Source of the DNA: Gammaproteobacteria bacterium UBA5078
GTDB taxonomy: Bacteria > Pseudomonadota > Gammaproteobacteria > Pseudomonadales > Pseudohongiellaceae
Length of the DNA stretch: 64,000 nt
Assembly: GCA_002416505.1 (NCBI GenBank)
Contig: DIAM01000001.1
Span: 25,445-89,444 of the forward strand
Direction of reading: 5' to 3'
Shown: positions 63,460 through 64,000 of the stretch, piece after piece
Position numbering within the stretch: the first letter of the stretch is position 1
Layout: every line of letters starts with the position of its first letter
Translations under genes and position numbers: made by a program
Notes under the pieces: model-generated
Told to the model about the DNA's origin: nothing
What the model saw: the letters and a program-made list of their open reading frames with translations, nothing else
Database searches by the model: none

Positions 63460-63488
63460 TTGACCGCTTCGGCGATTGTAATTAGTAT
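63460..63488 (+). promoter_or_regulatory. candidate sigma-70 promoter for tRNA-Asn
   Basis: TTGACC (63460-63465) and TAGTAT (63483-63488) are 17 bases apart. The tRNA starts about 38 bases after the -10. Confidence 0.65.
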
Positions 63489-63526
63489 ACGCACGCTTTG
63501 AAGACATCCCGATGTCGACAAGTAAC

Positions 63527-63601
63527 TGCCCAATAGCTCAATGGTAGAGTAGGTGACTGTTAATCACTTGGTTCCTGGTTCGAGCCCAGGTTGGGCAGCC
63601 A
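63527..63601 (+). tRNA. tRNA-Asn (GTT)
   Basis: A complete 75-base cloverleaf ending in encoded CCA. The acceptor stem is TGCCCAA / TTGGGCA, the D-arm contains AGCTCAATGGTAGAG, the anticodon stem GTGA / TCAC has a loop with GTT, and the T-arm is CTGGTTCGAGCCCAG. Confidence 0.95.
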
Positions 63602-64000
63602 ATTTTATAGAGTATTCAAGAAGTTATACTCTTGTCATATCTCCCCCCGCCACACCAAATTCAACTATATAGCACGTAAATTTGCCGGCGGGCCGGAATA
63701 AACATTTCTGCCCCCTAATGGCAATGGCCATCCCGGCGCCTTTTACCAAACCCTAGCCCCATGGACCTGCCCCTACCCTGAATTCGACACCCTAGGGGAG
63801 TCCGATGGCGTACATTTGGAAAGTTACTGCACTTATTACACTCGCCAATGATCGGCGTGGATCTCGCTCGCTGTAAAAAATGCAGATAATTCACTACAAG
63901 AAACTCTCTTTAGCCAAGCTATCCAGCCCTGCGCGTCGCGCGAGTTCAAACCCGTCACTAATATTAAAAAAAGCATACTGGTAAGGCCCCAGTTTTCTAG
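63602..64000. other. non-coding stretch after tRNA-Asn
   Basis: About 400 bases to the window edge show no convincing reading frame. Just after the tRNA an inverted repeat AGAGTAT / ATACTCT (63609-63632) could be a weak terminator, but no T-run follows. GC-rich and AT-rich segments alternate. The 3' end of the tRNA is a common integration site, but no repeated tRNA fragment was seen within this stretch. Confidence 0.5.

Noticed and set aside
63935..63965. GAGTTCAAACCCG resembling a tRNA T-arm near the window end
   Set aside because: The flanking bases do not pair as a T-stem and no acceptor or anticodon arm is present.

Overview
The window is a compact stretch of bacterial chromosome from a gammaproteobacterium. 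It is almost entirely housekeeping genes in the orders familiar from Pseudomonas and related marine lineages: lpxD-skp-bamA-rseP-dxr-cdsA-uppS-frr-pyrH-tsf-rpsB; map-glnD-(arsC-like)-dapD-dapE; mazG-relA-rlmD-cysM-recO-era-rnc-DUF4845-lepB-lepA-degP-rseA-rpoE, divergent from nadB; and thrS-infC-rpmI-rplT-pheS-pheT-ihfA-merR-tRNA-Pro. The outer-membrane assembly genes, the sigma-E/anti-sigma pair, LPS synthesis (lpxD), an AlgP-like histone H1-like protein, and sdhE/ygfX/ygfZ all fit Gammaproteobacteria, probably a marine member of the Pseudomonadales/Cellvibrionales group. The genus cannot be fixed from this sequence.

Layout. 1-11.9 kb (minus strand): envelope biogenesis (lipid A, OMP chaperone and BAM, site-2 protease, isoprenoid and phospholipid precursors) joined to translation genes (frr, pyrH, tsf, rpsB). 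12.2-18.4 kb (plus): map, the PII uridylyltransferase glnD, a small ArsC/Spx-like protein and the lysine/peptidoglycan genes dapD-dapE. 18.4-23.9 kb (minus): rsmJ, uppP, tsaB, an Ala/Lys/Pro-rich nucleoid protein, adk and mazG. 23.9-37.3 kb (minus): stringent response (relA), RNA modification and processing, cysteine synthesis, signal peptidase, LepA and the rpoE-rseA-degP envelope-stress module. 37.5-41 kb: nadB, ygfX, sdhE and ygfZ, all linked to flavin or Fe-S/folate enzymes. 41-52.7 kb is the more accessory part: an RND efflux pair, the AMPylase SelO, two tandem paralogous small membrane proteins, a cNMP-binding/EAL protein, a three-gene overlapping operon (pyrophosphohydrolase, gamma-glutamylcyclotransferase-like, threonine aldolase) and a secreted NHL beta-propeller. 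52.8-53.3 kb is a gene-free cluster of nested direct and inverted repeats. 53.4-63.6 kb returns to core translation genes, uvrB and three tRNAs (Pro-GGG, Val-GAC, Asn-GTT).

No CRISPR array, prophage, transposase, toxin-antitoxin pair or recognisable defence system was seen. The most unusual items are the repeat cluster at 52.8-53.3 kb, an inverted pair of REP-like palindromes at 34.3 kb, a candidate sigma-E autoregulatory promoter before rpoE, an expanded surface loop in BamA, a possible non-AUG start for infC, and the cNMP-EAL and tandem membrane-protein genes of unknown role. Start codons were adjusted where an internal codon has a better Shine-Dalgarno sequence or fits family length better; each case is stated.
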